In this document: positions 8,401-14,462 of the stretch, in pieces
Position numbering within the stretch: the stretch's first letter is position 1
How the letters are laid out: every line of letters starts with the position of its first letter
DNA from: CAZTZY01 sp964617765
GTDB taxonomy: Bacteria; Pseudomonadota; Gammaproteobacteria; Pseudomonadales; DT-91
NCBI GenBank assembly: GCA_964617765.1
Contig: CAZTZY010000074.1
Coordinates: forward strand, 1 to 14,462
DNA: 14,462 nt
Reading direction: 5' to 3'
The notes under the pieces: generated by a model
What the model was told of the DNA's origin: nothing
The model's database searches: none
What the model saw: the letters and a program-made list of their open reading frames with translations, nothing else
Translations under genes and position numbers: made by a program

Positions 8401-8943
8401 GCGGCATGAACCCATCGCAAGTGTCAGGGTTTCTTCAGGAGTTTGTACGCCCGGCTCCAGGCGCACGCAATAGCCAATTTTTTGCTGGATCTTCTGGTTG
8501 ATATTAACCAGAAAATCATTCATGGGAAGTTTGTCTTTCGGAATGGAGCGCAGCAGCGCATTAAACAGCTTTCCCTGTTTCTGTTTTTCCAGATACGGAG
8601 TTAATTCCTTTTTCAATTTCTTTTCATAATAAAACGGATAATTCTGAGCATATTCTTCGGTAAAAAAATCAAAGGGATTAATGACCGTCATATCGGCAAT
8701 CACTTCCACTTCTACCGAAAATATTTCCGTTTTTTCGGGGAATACCAGCCGCGCCAGATAATTGCCAAAGGCATCCTGTTGCCAGTTGATAAAATGCTTT
8801 TCAGGCGTGATTTTCAAGCTGTAACTATGGATGGGTGTGCGGCTGTGTGGTGCGGGCCGTAAACGCACCACATGTGGCGACAGCTGTACCAGACGGTCAA
8901 ACTGGTAATAGGTTTTATGTTGTATAGCGACGCGAATCGTCAT
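5464..8943 (-). CDS. Transglutaminase-DUF2126 family protein
   Basis: Very large 1159-aa protein. Residues 1 to about 90 are a bacterial transglutaminase N domain. A transglutaminase core follows with Cys180 (GSCRDSSW), His229 (DLHAW) and Asp245 (GLDPTSG), so the triad is intact. From about residue 295 to the end is DUF2126, with LTMGGEPTF (329-334 for MGGEPT), IEVNVHP, DGRHTGTGGGNH (736-747) and EFRGFE (866-871). A Gln-rich linker near 597-616 splits DUF2126 into two parts. DUF2126 has been proposed, from memory, to be related to glutamine-synthetase-like COOH-NH2 ligases, so one polypeptide may both make and cut or transfer amide bonds. The ATG start has only a weak GGA upstream. It is the third gene of the operon, 62 bp after the alpha-E gene and about 57 bp before the fusion gene. 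No signal peptide or membrane helix is seen. Confidence 0.92.
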   Translation of the reverse strand: MTIRVAIQHKTYYQFDRLVQLSPHVVRLRPAPHSRTPIHSYSLKITPEKHFINWQQDAFGNYLARLVFPEKTEIFSVEVEVIADMTVINPFDFFTEEYAQNYPFYYEKKLKKELTPYLEKQKQGKLFNALLRSIPKDKLPMNDFLVNINQKIQQKIGYCVRLEPGVQTPEETLTLAMGSCRDSSWLLVQLLRHLGLAARFASGYLVQLTADEKSLDGPSGPEKDFTDLHAWCEVYLPGAGWVGLDPTSGLFASEGHIPLACTPDPTSAAPIEGFTDKCEVEFDFFNDVTRVHEDPRVTKPYSDDQWADVIALGDAVDEYLTVQDVRLTMGGEPTFVSIDDMESEQWNTEALGADKLRLSKTLLLRLRDHFAPKGLLHYGQGKWYPGEEVPRWALGLFWRKDDKPLWRNPSLLARIDKNYGHTIVTAKDFAQQLTHKLNLEAIFAQPAYEDALHYLLQEQKIPKNIDILASKVNDDLGRRRLARLLEKGFHDPAGFVLPLEWDGFTQSWQSSMWEFRRERLILFPGDSPVGLRLPLDDLPWYKEQEMIIERDPFEERGHLSHREAFAMREHMAPPLTRVQEKPQGKVFSSDDSTGKIPEPQIQPQHQPQQQQPQKNSAVDSIKKTVVKPVIRTALCIEPRDGKIHVFMPPVLTLESYLELLAAIEETASELSTPVIIEGYEPPKDPRMQKLLVTPDPGVIEVNVHPVGNWRELVANTTELYAAARESRLGTEKFMLDGRHTGTGGGNHITLGGNTPADSPILRRPDLLRSLVTFWQHHPSLSYIFSGAFVGPTSQAPRADEGRDEMLYEMEIAFQQMPDGLADQPWLIDRLMRNLLIDITGNTHRAEFCIDKLYAPGSASGRLGLLEFRGFEMPPHSRMALVQALLIRTLVARFWQEPYKKPLVRWGTLLHDKFMLPHYLWRDMADVVADLQENGFPFKLEWLLPFEEFRFPHYGRVKIDDIEIELRWAIEPWHVLGEEIGSFGTARYVDSSVERLQVKVSGLSEGRYVLACNGRRVPLRNTGKQGEFTAGVRYRAWAPPSALHPTIGTHTPLVFDLIDTWNGRSIGGCTYHVSHPGGRSYDTFPVNAFEAESRRVNRYDTISYTQGPFTARPDVDAVREFFPNLSEEFAGPRPMAPPPEEAPNEYPHTLDLRRQPNWIG

Positions 8944-8990
8944 GACAATATCCAGTAAATAATGTGAGTGGTTTTAATAACCATCTTAAT

Positions 8991-9010
8991 CTTAAGGAAC
9001 TCTCCTTAAG
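8991..9010 (-). other. Hairpin over the alpha-E stop codon inside the operon
   Basis: CTTAAGGA (8991-8998) and TCCTTAAG (9003-9010) form a perfect 8-bp stem with a 4-base loop. The alpha-E TAA stop lies within the stem. The RNA continues as ATTAAGATGG without a U-run, so it is not a good terminator. It may affect read-through or mRNA stability between the first two genes and the transglutaminase-DUF2126 gene. Confidence 0.45.
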
Positions 9011-9974
9011 CTTCGCTACTTTGCTGCTGTGTTTGTATCTGCACCTGCACCGGAAACCAGGCGGTACTAATCAACTGATGAACATTGCCCAACTGTATTT
9101 GCACCGTATTCAGGTACTCCCGGAAGCTTGCATCCAGCAAGGTGTAATCGGTCATGGTAAACAGGTTTTTATTGATCTCGGCCAATTGTGTTACGACCGA
9201 TTCCGAGCCTGGTAATACAGAACATGAATTCGTCACAGCCTTCATGCAATGGGCTATCGAGCGCGGAAATTCTTCGTTCTCTAACAGGTACTCCACAACG
9301 GCAGCGCCATTTACCGCCATATGTGTACTGCGCCGATAGGATTGGTCGGCATTCAGTGAACGCAATACATTGCCCCAGATAATCTGCCGGCTGTTGATCA
9401 CACTTTGGTCATCCTGCATTTCCAGGATGGCGGCAATACCGGCATCAAGGTTACGGGTGGTCATATCGGCGCGTTCCAGGTTACGGCCCAGGCGCAAAAA
9501 ATCCCAGGCGGCATCGTGCGGCATATTGCCATAAAGAAGCCCGAGAATTTGCTGGCAACCCTTGATGATATTCTCGAGAAAATCATGGCGCTTGCTGCGG
9601 TTGATGCCCTGTTGCAGGTTATCCTGCACATAAATACTCAATTCGTTAGTGAGTTCCCAGGTTTCTTCAGGAACTACATCGCGGGTAGTGCGTACGTTTT
9701 CACGAATGTTGCGTAGCGAAGAAACAATCGACGAGGGATTACTTTCATCGCCCACCATGAATTTCACTACATTGCGTTCATCACGTACCGTATATTGCGC
9801 GCTGAAAATATCTTCCAGCTGGTTGATGGTCACAAGGTTATACCAGCCCAGTTTCACACTGCGCGGTAAATCAAAAAGCAGCATGTCGTAAATGCTGATC
9901 AGGCGCGCGGTGCTTTCTATCCGTTCGAGATAACGTGCAGTCCAGTAAACACGTTCGGCAACTTTTGACAGCAT
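9006..9974 (-). CDS. Alpha-E domain protein
   Basis: 322-aa, mainly alpha-helical protein of the alpha-E family (named for conserved glutamates), found almost only beside permuted ATP-grasp and transglutaminase genes. Its biochemical role is not known to me; a scaffold or catalytic partner of the ligase is a reasonable inference. Two similar motifs, WTARYLERIE (residues 11-20) and LGRNLERAD (R164, E167, R168), lie about 150 residues apart and recur in the fusion protein at similar spacing, suggesting an internal duplication. The start chosen is ATG at 9974, which shares one base with the TAA stop of the ATP-grasp gene (TAATG) and has GGGGAG upstream. An in-frame start ten codons earlier (10004) would overlap the neighbour more and adds a non-conserved leader. 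It ends with a Gln-rich tail. No signal peptide is seen. Confidence 0.9.
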   Translation of the reverse strand: MLSKVAERVYWTARYLERIESTARLISIYDMLLFDLPRSVKLGWYNLVTINQLEDIFSAQYTVRDERNVVKFMVGDESNPSSIVSSLRNIRENVRTTRDVVPEETWELTNELSIYVQDNLQQGINRSKRHDFLENIIKGCQQILGLLYGNMPHDAAWDFLRLGRNLERADMTTRNLDAGIAAILEMQDDQSVINSRQIIWGNVLRSLNADQSYRRSTHMAVNGAAVVEYLLENEEFPRSIAHCMKAVTNSCSVLPGSESVVTQLAEINKNLFTMTDYTLLDASFREYLNTVQIQLGNVHQLISTAWFPVQVQIQTQQQSSEA

Positions 9975-11431
9975 TATCTGGTCTCCCCGGTATCCACCAC
10001 CCAAGTATCTTTACTGCCGCCACCTTGCGAGGAATTTACCACCAACGAACCTTTTTTCATCGCTACGCGTGTAAGGCCACCGGTTGTTACATAACTGTCT
10101 TTGCCCTGCAATATGAAGGGGCGCAAATCGAGATGGCGGGGCTCGAGTGAGTTTTTGCCAATCAGTGCAGGAGCAGTTGATAATGCCAAAGTCGGCTGGG
10201 CAATGTAATTGCGCGGGTTCGCCTTGATAAGCTCGATAAAATGCTCGCATTCCTTTTTGGTAGCGTGCGGGCCAACCAGCATGCCATAACCACCGGATTC
10301 GTTAGCCGGTTTCACCACCAGTTTTTCAATGTTCTTGATAACGTAGTCGCGTTGTTTATCGTCATAACACAAAAAGGTTTCCACATTGGGAATCAATGGA
10401 TCCTGATCGAGGTAATACTTGATCACCTGCGGAACAAAGGCATACACCACCTTGTCATCGGCAACGCCTGCGCCGGGTGCATTGGCGAGCGCAACATTGC
10501 CCGATTGCCAGGCACGCATTAAACCCCGCACACCGAGAACAGAATCCTTGCGGAACACTTCCGGGTCCAGAAACACATCATCAATGCGGCGGTAAATCAC
10601 ATCCACACGTTCCAGCCCGGAAATGGTTTTCATGTACACACAATTATCATCCTGCACCACAAGGTCGCTGCCTTCTACCAACTCAGCGCCCATTTGTTGT
10701 GCAAGAAACGCATGTTCAAAATACGCAGAATTAAATATGCCGGGGGTTAATACCACAATCACCGGTTTTTGCCCTTGCCGTGGCGACAGCGCACTCAAGG
10801 TATCAAACAATTGCGCGGGATAATCGCCCACCGGGGCAATATCCACCTTTTCAAAAATCTCCGGCAATACCCGTTTCATGATAGAACGGTTTTCCAGCAT
10901 GTACGAAACACCCGATGGCACACGCAGGTTATCTTCCAGTACATAGAATTCGCCATCTTTGTCGCGCACCAAATCAGTGCCGCAAATATGCGCCCAAACC
11001 CCAAAAGCGGGCGATATGCCTTCACATTCTTTCAGGTAGTTTTTCGATTGTTTCAAAATGAATTCAGGAATGATGCCATCCTTGATAATGCGCTGTTCGT
11101 GATAGAGGTCATCAATAAACATATTCAAGGCCTGTAAGCGCTGTTTTAAACCGGCAGCGGTTTTATCCCATTGTTTTTTGGCAATCACGCGCGGAATAAT
11201 ATCGAAAGGCCAGGCACGGTCGATATTGCCTTCCTCGGTATACACAGTAAAACTGACGCCCATCTCTTTGATAGTCAGCTCTGCGGCTATCTTGCGTGCA
11301 GCAATATCATCGTGGCTCAATGCCTTCAGGCATGAAACCAGTTTCTGCGCCGGTTTGCGTGCCTGGCCAGAAGTGCCGATCAATTCGTCATAAAATCCTG
11401 TAGAGGTATATTCGTTCCAGGCGATAGTCAT
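9974..11431 (-). CDS. Circularly permuted type-2 ATP-grasp protein
   Basis: 485-aa stand-alone ATP-grasp ligase of the circularly permuted class, predicted to join a carboxylate to an amine using ATP. It shows Glu166-Asp167-Asn168 in YVLEDNLRVPSG, resembling the metal-binding E-x-N of D-Ala-D-Ala-ligase-type enzymes. It also has a Gly-rich loop after VVKP (Lys374; GGYG at 380-383), and further family blocks VVVLTPG, VDVIYRRIDD, NYIAQPT and TTGGLTRVA. All expected motifs look intact, so this is the more credible active ligase of the locus. It is the first gene of the five-gene minus-strand operon, with AAAGGAGT upstream of ATG, and its TAA overlaps the alpha-E ATG by one base. It is cytosolic, with no signal peptide. 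Its substrate cannot be inferred from sequence. Confidence 0.92.
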   Translation of the reverse strand: MTIAWNEYTSTGFYDELIGTSGQARKPAQKLVSCLKALSHDDIAARKIAAELTIKEMGVSFTVYTEEGNIDRAWPFDIIPRVIAKKQWDKTAAGLKQRLQALNMFIDDLYHEQRIIKDGIIPEFILKQSKNYLKECEGISPAFGVWAHICGTDLVRDKDGEFYVLEDNLRVPSGVSYMLENRSIMKRVLPEIFEKVDIAPVGDYPAQLFDTLSALSPRQGQKPVIVVLTPGIFNSAYFEHAFLAQQMGAELVEGSDLVVQDDNCVYMKTISGLERVDVIYRRIDDVFLDPEVFRKDSVLGVRGLMRAWQSGNVALANAPGAGVADDKVVYAFVPQVIKYYLDQDPLIPNVETFLCYDDKQRDYVIKNIEKLVVKPANESGGYGMLVGPHATKKECEHFIELIKANPRNYIAQPTLALSTAPALIGKNSLEPRHLDLRPFILQGKDSYVTTGGLTRVAMKKGSLVVNSSQGGGSKDTWVVDTGETR

Positions 11432-11437
11432 GTTCTT

Positions 11438-11445
11438 ACTCCTTT
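11438..11445 (-). promoter_or_regulatory. Strong Shine-Dalgarno site of the ATP-grasp operon
   Basis: AAAGGAGT on the minus strand, six bases before the ATG at 11431. It is the best ribosome binding site in the operon and fits the first gene of a polycistronic message. Confidence 0.7.
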
Positions 11446-11656
11446 ACCTACGGTTGTGGAGATATGTTTTACCCTGGCATCAAATACCTCAGGCAATTTC
11501 AAACAGCTTGAACCTGAGCGGGCATCTGTCATAAGCGTTAATGCAGGCTTCATGCCAATGTTTGAATTGCACCGGAATGGGCATATTGTGCAGAAGTTCG
11601 CCCGTGTAAAAACACCTCAAGGCTTTAATGTGCTAATCTTGCGATACATCCAATTC
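11446..11656. promoter_or_regulatory. Divergent intergenic region, presumed promoters for both directions
   Basis: The operon (-) and the transporter gene (+) diverge from here, so both promoters should lie in this region. I could not pick convincing -35/-10 pairs in either direction. Small inverted repeats that could be operators are TGCAC-15-GTGCA (11568-11592) and GTGT-aaaa-ACAC (11604-11615). A short plus-strand open frame here has no family resemblance and runs into the transporter gene in another frame. Confidence 0.4.
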
Positions 11657-11666
11657 AGGAATCTTT

Positions 11667-13448
11667 ATGCCGCATCGCGCTTATCTTTTTTCTTTGCGAA
11701 TAGGTCATGCACTGCGTGAAAGTTGCATAACAGAGCGTTACACCTTGCCGCGTTTTTACAAAGATGCTCTCGCCGGTTTAACGGTAGGCATTATTGCCAT
11801 TCCATTAGCAATGGCACTGGCAATAGCCAGTGGCGTTGCCCCGCAATACGGTTTATACACTGCCATCATCGCGGGTTTTATCATCGCCTTAACCGGCGGT
11901 TCGCGTTACAGCATTTCAGGCCCAACAGCAGCCTTTGTGGTAATCATCTATCCTATTGCGATGAAATATGGCCTGGCCGGTTTACTCATGGCAACCATGA
12001 TGTCGGGCATGTTATTAGTGCTGATGGCCCTAATGCGATTGGGGCGAGCCATAGAATATATACCGGAACCCGTTACTCTCGGTTTTACCGGCGGTATAGC
12101 AATTGTGATAGCTACCTTGCAAGTGAAAGATTTTTTTGGCTTGGCTGTCACAGAAATGCCCGAACACTTCGCCGAAAAAGTACTGGTGTTGTGCAGTCAT
12201 ATACCCGCATATGATGGCCCCAGTCTGGTTGTGGCTGCAGTCACACTGTCAGTGATGATGATCTGGCCGAAATTCAAGTTGCCAATACCCCCGCATTTGC
12301 CCGCCGTGTTGGCAGGTACCTGTTTGGCATTGTTGTTAAGCCATTACGGATATATGGTCGATACCATAGGTTCCCGGTTTAGTTACCTGATGCCCGATGG
12401 ATTTACAGGGCAGGGAATACCGCCATTTTTACCTGTGTTTGAATGGCCCTGGTTACAACCTGGCCCCAATGGCCAACCGTTAACATTAAGCTGGCAACTT
12501 TTTCGCGATTTATTGCCGGGTACCTTCGCCATAGCCATGCTATGTGCCATTGAATCATTATTGTGCGCCGTGGTGCTGGATGGCATGTCAGGCAAACGCC
12601 ATAGCGCCAACAGTGAATTATTAGGGCAGGGCATTGGCAATATCATCACCCCGTTTTTTGGTGGCATAAATGCAACAGCTGCGCTTGCAAGGTCCGCTGC
12701 CAATTTGCGGGCAGGTGCTCAATCACCGGTTTCTGCGATGATACACAGCCTGGTTGTGCTGTTAGGTCTGGTTGTGTTGGCACCCTTGATGGCTTTTCTG
12801 CCCATGCCATCAATGGCGGCATTATTGATTATGGTGGCCTGGAATATGAGCGAAGCCCACAAGGCGGTGCATTTGTTGAAAACGGCTCCCCGTAGTGATC
12901 TGTTGGTATTTCTAACGTGTCTTTCTTTAACCGTTTTATTCGATATGGTTATCGCCATTACTGCCGGTATATTATTGGCAGCCGTGTTGTTTATGAAAGA
13001 CATTGCAGAAATGACCAAAGTCAGCGACATATCCAGCCATAAAAATCTGGTGCCAGTCGTTTTGCCGGAAGGCTGGCAGGTATTTACCATCGCAGGTCCC
13101 TTGTTTTTTGCAGCGGCGGACAGGGTATTTGGCGAGATTGCTCAATTATCACAACATAAAAAAGGCATCATCCTCTGCATGGAAGATGTATCCATGATTG
13201 ATGCGGGCGGGCTTTCAGCGTTGACCAAATTGATCAGTAATGCCCAACGCGATAAACAGCAGGTGTGGATAACTGATCTGCAATTGCAACCTATCAAGAC
13301 TTTGTCACATGCGCATGTAGAATCGATAGAAGGGGTGTCATGCTATTATGCCACATTGCACGATGCACTGGATGCGTTAGTTGATAATAATCTCCCGGAG
13401 TTAACCATCGATAATGCCAACATCACGGGAAATAACCTTGGATATTGA
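11667..13448 (+). CDS. dauA: SulP-family C4-dicarboxylate transporter DauA
   Basis: 593-aa inner-membrane SulP/SLC26 transporter with a C-terminal cytoplasmic STAS domain. The sequence follows E. coli DauA (YchM) through most of its length: GIIAIPLAMALAI, SGVAPQYGLYTA, SISGPTAAF (S82 to about 90), CAIESLLCAVVLDGM (from 293), NATAALARSAANLRAG (from 335) and LLIMVAWNMSEAHK. The STAS domain (about 460-570) has EDVSMIDAGGLSAL with Asp512-Ala513; as in E. coli DauA, the position often Ser/Thr in anti-sigma-antagonist STAS domains is Ala. The E. coli protein takes up succinate and other C4-dicarboxylates at acidic pH; the substrate here is inferred from that. ATG at 11667 has AGGA six bases upstream (11657-11660). 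Its 3' end overlaps the next gene, so the two are probably co-transcribed. Confidence 0.93.
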   Translation: MPHRAYLFSLRIGHALRESCITERYTLPRFYKDALAGLTVGIIAIPLAMALAIASGVAPQYGLYTAIIAGFIIALTGGSRYSISGPTAAFVVIIYPIAMKYGLAGLLMATMMSGMLLVLMALMRLGRAIEYIPEPVTLGFTGGIAIVIATLQVKDFFGLAVTEMPEHFAEKVLVLCSHIPAYDGPSLVVAAVTLSVMMIWPKFKLPIPPHLPAVLAGTCLALLLSHYGYMVDTIGSRFSYLMPDGFTGQGIPPFLPVFEWPWLQPGPNGQPLTLSWQLFRDLLPGTFAIAMLCAIESLLCAVVLDGMSGKRHSANSELLGQGIGNIITPFFGGINATAALARSAANLRAGAQSPVSAMIHSLVVLLGLVVLAPLMAFLPMPSMAALLIMVAWNMSEAHKAVHLLKTAPRSDLLVFLTCLSLTVLFDMVIAITAGILLAAVLFMKDIAEMTKVSDISSHKNLVPVVLPEGWQVFTIAGPLFFAAADRVFGEIAQLSQHKKGIILCMEDVSMIDAGGLSALTKLISNAQRDKQQVWITDLQLQPIKTLSHAHVESIEGVSCYYATLHDALDALVDNNLPELTIDNANITGNNLGY

Positions 13449-14301
13449 GAATAACGATCAAGAAGAATACTTCCTCTATACTGATGGAAAGCTGGTGCAC
13501 AAAGCCACCGATGAATTTGGCAATATTCTCGTATTCGATTTTTTCAATCATCGGGTAATGACCTTCGATAGCATCTATGAACAAAGCCGCATGAATTTAG
13601 ATGAACCCTTTGCACCGGTACATGAATACACCAAGGCGATGTTACTGGTGCTGGCATTTATCGAGCCGGAATCAGCCATTATTCTTGGTTTGGGTGCAGG
13701 TTCTTTATTACGAGCGATGCATAAGATATATCCGTATGTGTGTTTTGATGCAGTGGATATCAGGGAGCAGGTGGTTAAAGTAGCCGAATTGATGTTTGGT
13801 TTACCTCAGGGGGAAAACGTCACTATCCATGTTGCCGATGCAGAACATTATCTGGAGGAGCAGGCGTATAACACCACCGATATTATTTTTGCCGATATGT
13901 ATGAAGCCTACGAAATGCATCCTCTGCAAAAGCAGGTGCATTTTTTGCAGCAATGCCATCGCGTGTTGTCAGACAGGGGTTGGCTGGTAATGAACTTCCA
14001 TGAAATGCCTAACAACAATTCGTCGTTCATGATTCGGTTAAATGAACTGTTTCCCGAGATATTGGTGTGCATTGTTCCTAAAGGTAATTACATCATTTAT
14101 GCCGGTAAATTGCCTTGCGATAAACCCTTCGCGCAATATTCACAATATCTTGAACCCCTTGAAGAGGTGCTTAATACGCCGCTATACAATGTCTATCGCC
14201 GATTGAATCGCCTGGGTGAAACGGTGATGATAAAAAAGCCGATGAGAAATAAAAAAGAGAAAAATCATTTTACCGATGATGATTATCCACCGATAAAATA
14301 A
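13414..14301 (+). CDS. Spermidine-synthase-like protein (methyltransferase fold)
   Basis: 295-aa protein with a Rossmann fold like spermidine synthases and class-I SAM methyltransferases. Seen are a glycine loop LGLGAGS (G92-x-G94-x-G96), an acidic residue after strand 2 (Asp115 in AVDIRE), Asp142 in VADAEHY, and ADMYEAYEMHP (Asp161) where true spermidine synthases usually have a D-S/T-x-D-P type putrescine site. The putrescine-binding features are altered, so aminopropyl transfer is uncertain and another acceptor is possible. The C-terminus is Lys-rich and then acidic. The ATG at 13414 lies inside dauA, in another frame (35-bp overlap), with GGAG 13 bases upstream. TTG at 13438 has ACGGGA closer and would give an 11-bp overlap. 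Either way, translational coupling to dauA is likely. Confidence 0.82.
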   Translation: MPTSREITLDIENNDQEEYFLYTDGKLVHKATDEFGNILVFDFFNHRVMTFDSIYEQSRMNLDEPFAPVHEYTKAMLLVLAFIEPESAIILGLGAGSLLRAMHKIYPYVCFDAVDIREQVVKVAELMFGLPQGENVTIHVADAEHYLEEQAYNTTDIIFADMYEAYEMHPLQKQVHFLQQCHRVLSDRGWLVMNFHEMPNNNSSFMIRLNELFPEILVCIVPKGNYIIYAGKLPCDKPFAQYSQYLEPLEEVLNTPLYNVYRRLNRLGETVMIKKPMRNKKEKNHFTDDDYPPIK

Positions 14302-14355
14302 TTCGTGCATGAAGTGGACGGGTTTGGCGCCGGGTAAAAAATATTATTTTTAATA

Positions 14356-14384
14356 TGTCATCCCGAACCATAGGTGAGGGATCT
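14356..14384. repeat. Possible dispersed intergenic repeat
   Basis: The sequence TGTCATCCCGAACC followed by GTGAGGGATCT resembles the widespread intergenic repeat type TGTCAT-CCCGAAC-n-AGTGAGG-ATCT that I recall from many bacterial genomes. There is only one copy in the window, so this rests on recognition alone. It lies in the non-coding tail after the spermidine-synthase-like gene. Confidence 0.35.
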
Positions 14385-14453
14385 ATTATTAGCGACGGGT
14401 GAAGCTTGCGCAGATGGAAAAGCCAAAAATGAAGAGAATGGGAGGATGCGAAA

Positions 14454-14462
14454 ATGAAAATG
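14454..14462 (+). CDS. Possible start of a further gene, cut by the window edge
   Basis: GGAGG at 14441-14445 lies eight bases before ATG (14454), and a second in-frame ATG follows at 14460. The site is well spaced, but only three codons are inside the window, so the product cannot be named. Confidence 0.3.

Noticed and set aside
9006..10004. Alpha-E start ten codons upstream at 10004
   Set aside because: The ATG at 9974 gives the family's usual N-terminus (MLSKVAERVYW), has a GGGGAG site and forms a neat TAATG junction with the upstream gene.
11456..11719. 87-codon plus-strand open frame in the divergent intergenic region
   Set aside because: It has no recognisable domain and a poor start, and it runs into the well-supported transporter start in another frame.
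14337..14351. AAAAATATTATTTTT palindrome as an intrinsic terminator
   Set aside because: The stem is entirely A-T with almost no loop and no GC pairs, so it would not form a stable terminator hairpin.

Overview
The window looks like part of a chromosome from a free-living gammaproteobacterium, perhaps of the Cellvibrio type. The clues are a DauA-type SulP transporter very close to the enterobacterial one, a FadD3-type ligase, a REP-like repeat of the GTAG class, and moderate GC with compact operons. The family-level placement is a guess. No phage, transposase, tRNA, rRNA or CRISPR array is visible.

Layout. (1) 51-1625 (+): an intact FadD3-family acyl-CoA ligase. (2) 1626-1948: an intergenic region with a 100-N assembly gap bordered on both sides by the same 38 bp, which contains a REP-like imperfect hairpin. 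(3) 11431 down to 1949 (-): a tight five-gene operon of about 9.5 kb. In order of transcription it encodes a circularly permuted ATP-grasp ligase, an alpha-E protein, a transglutaminase-DUF2126 protein, an ATP-grasp::alpha-E fusion, and a second transglutaminase. (4) 11432-11666: a divergent intergenic region. (5) 11667-14301 (+): a DauA-type SulP transporter whose 3' end overlaps a spermidine-synthase-like methyltransferase-fold gene. (6) 14302-14462: an intergenic tail with a possible dispersed repeat and a possible start of another gene.

The five-gene operon is the main item of interest. From memory, this gene association (permuted ATP-grasp, alpha-E, transglutaminase, DUF2126) was predicted by comparative genomics (Iyer, Abhiman, Burroughs and Aravind, 2009, on amidoligases) to make and process a peptide or peptide tag. 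I know of no established product. The operon reads as two modules: ATP-grasp + alpha-E + transglutaminase-DUF2126, then ATP-grasp::alpha-E + transglutaminase. Both transglutaminases keep a Cys-His-Asp triad. The two ATP-grasp domains differ at two expected nucleotide/metal-binding sites, so one may be the active ligase and the other a degenerate partner. None of the five proteins has an obvious signal peptide or membrane segment, so the system is probably cytoplasmic. The Anbu-type Ntn-hydrolase often linked to such loci is not seen here.
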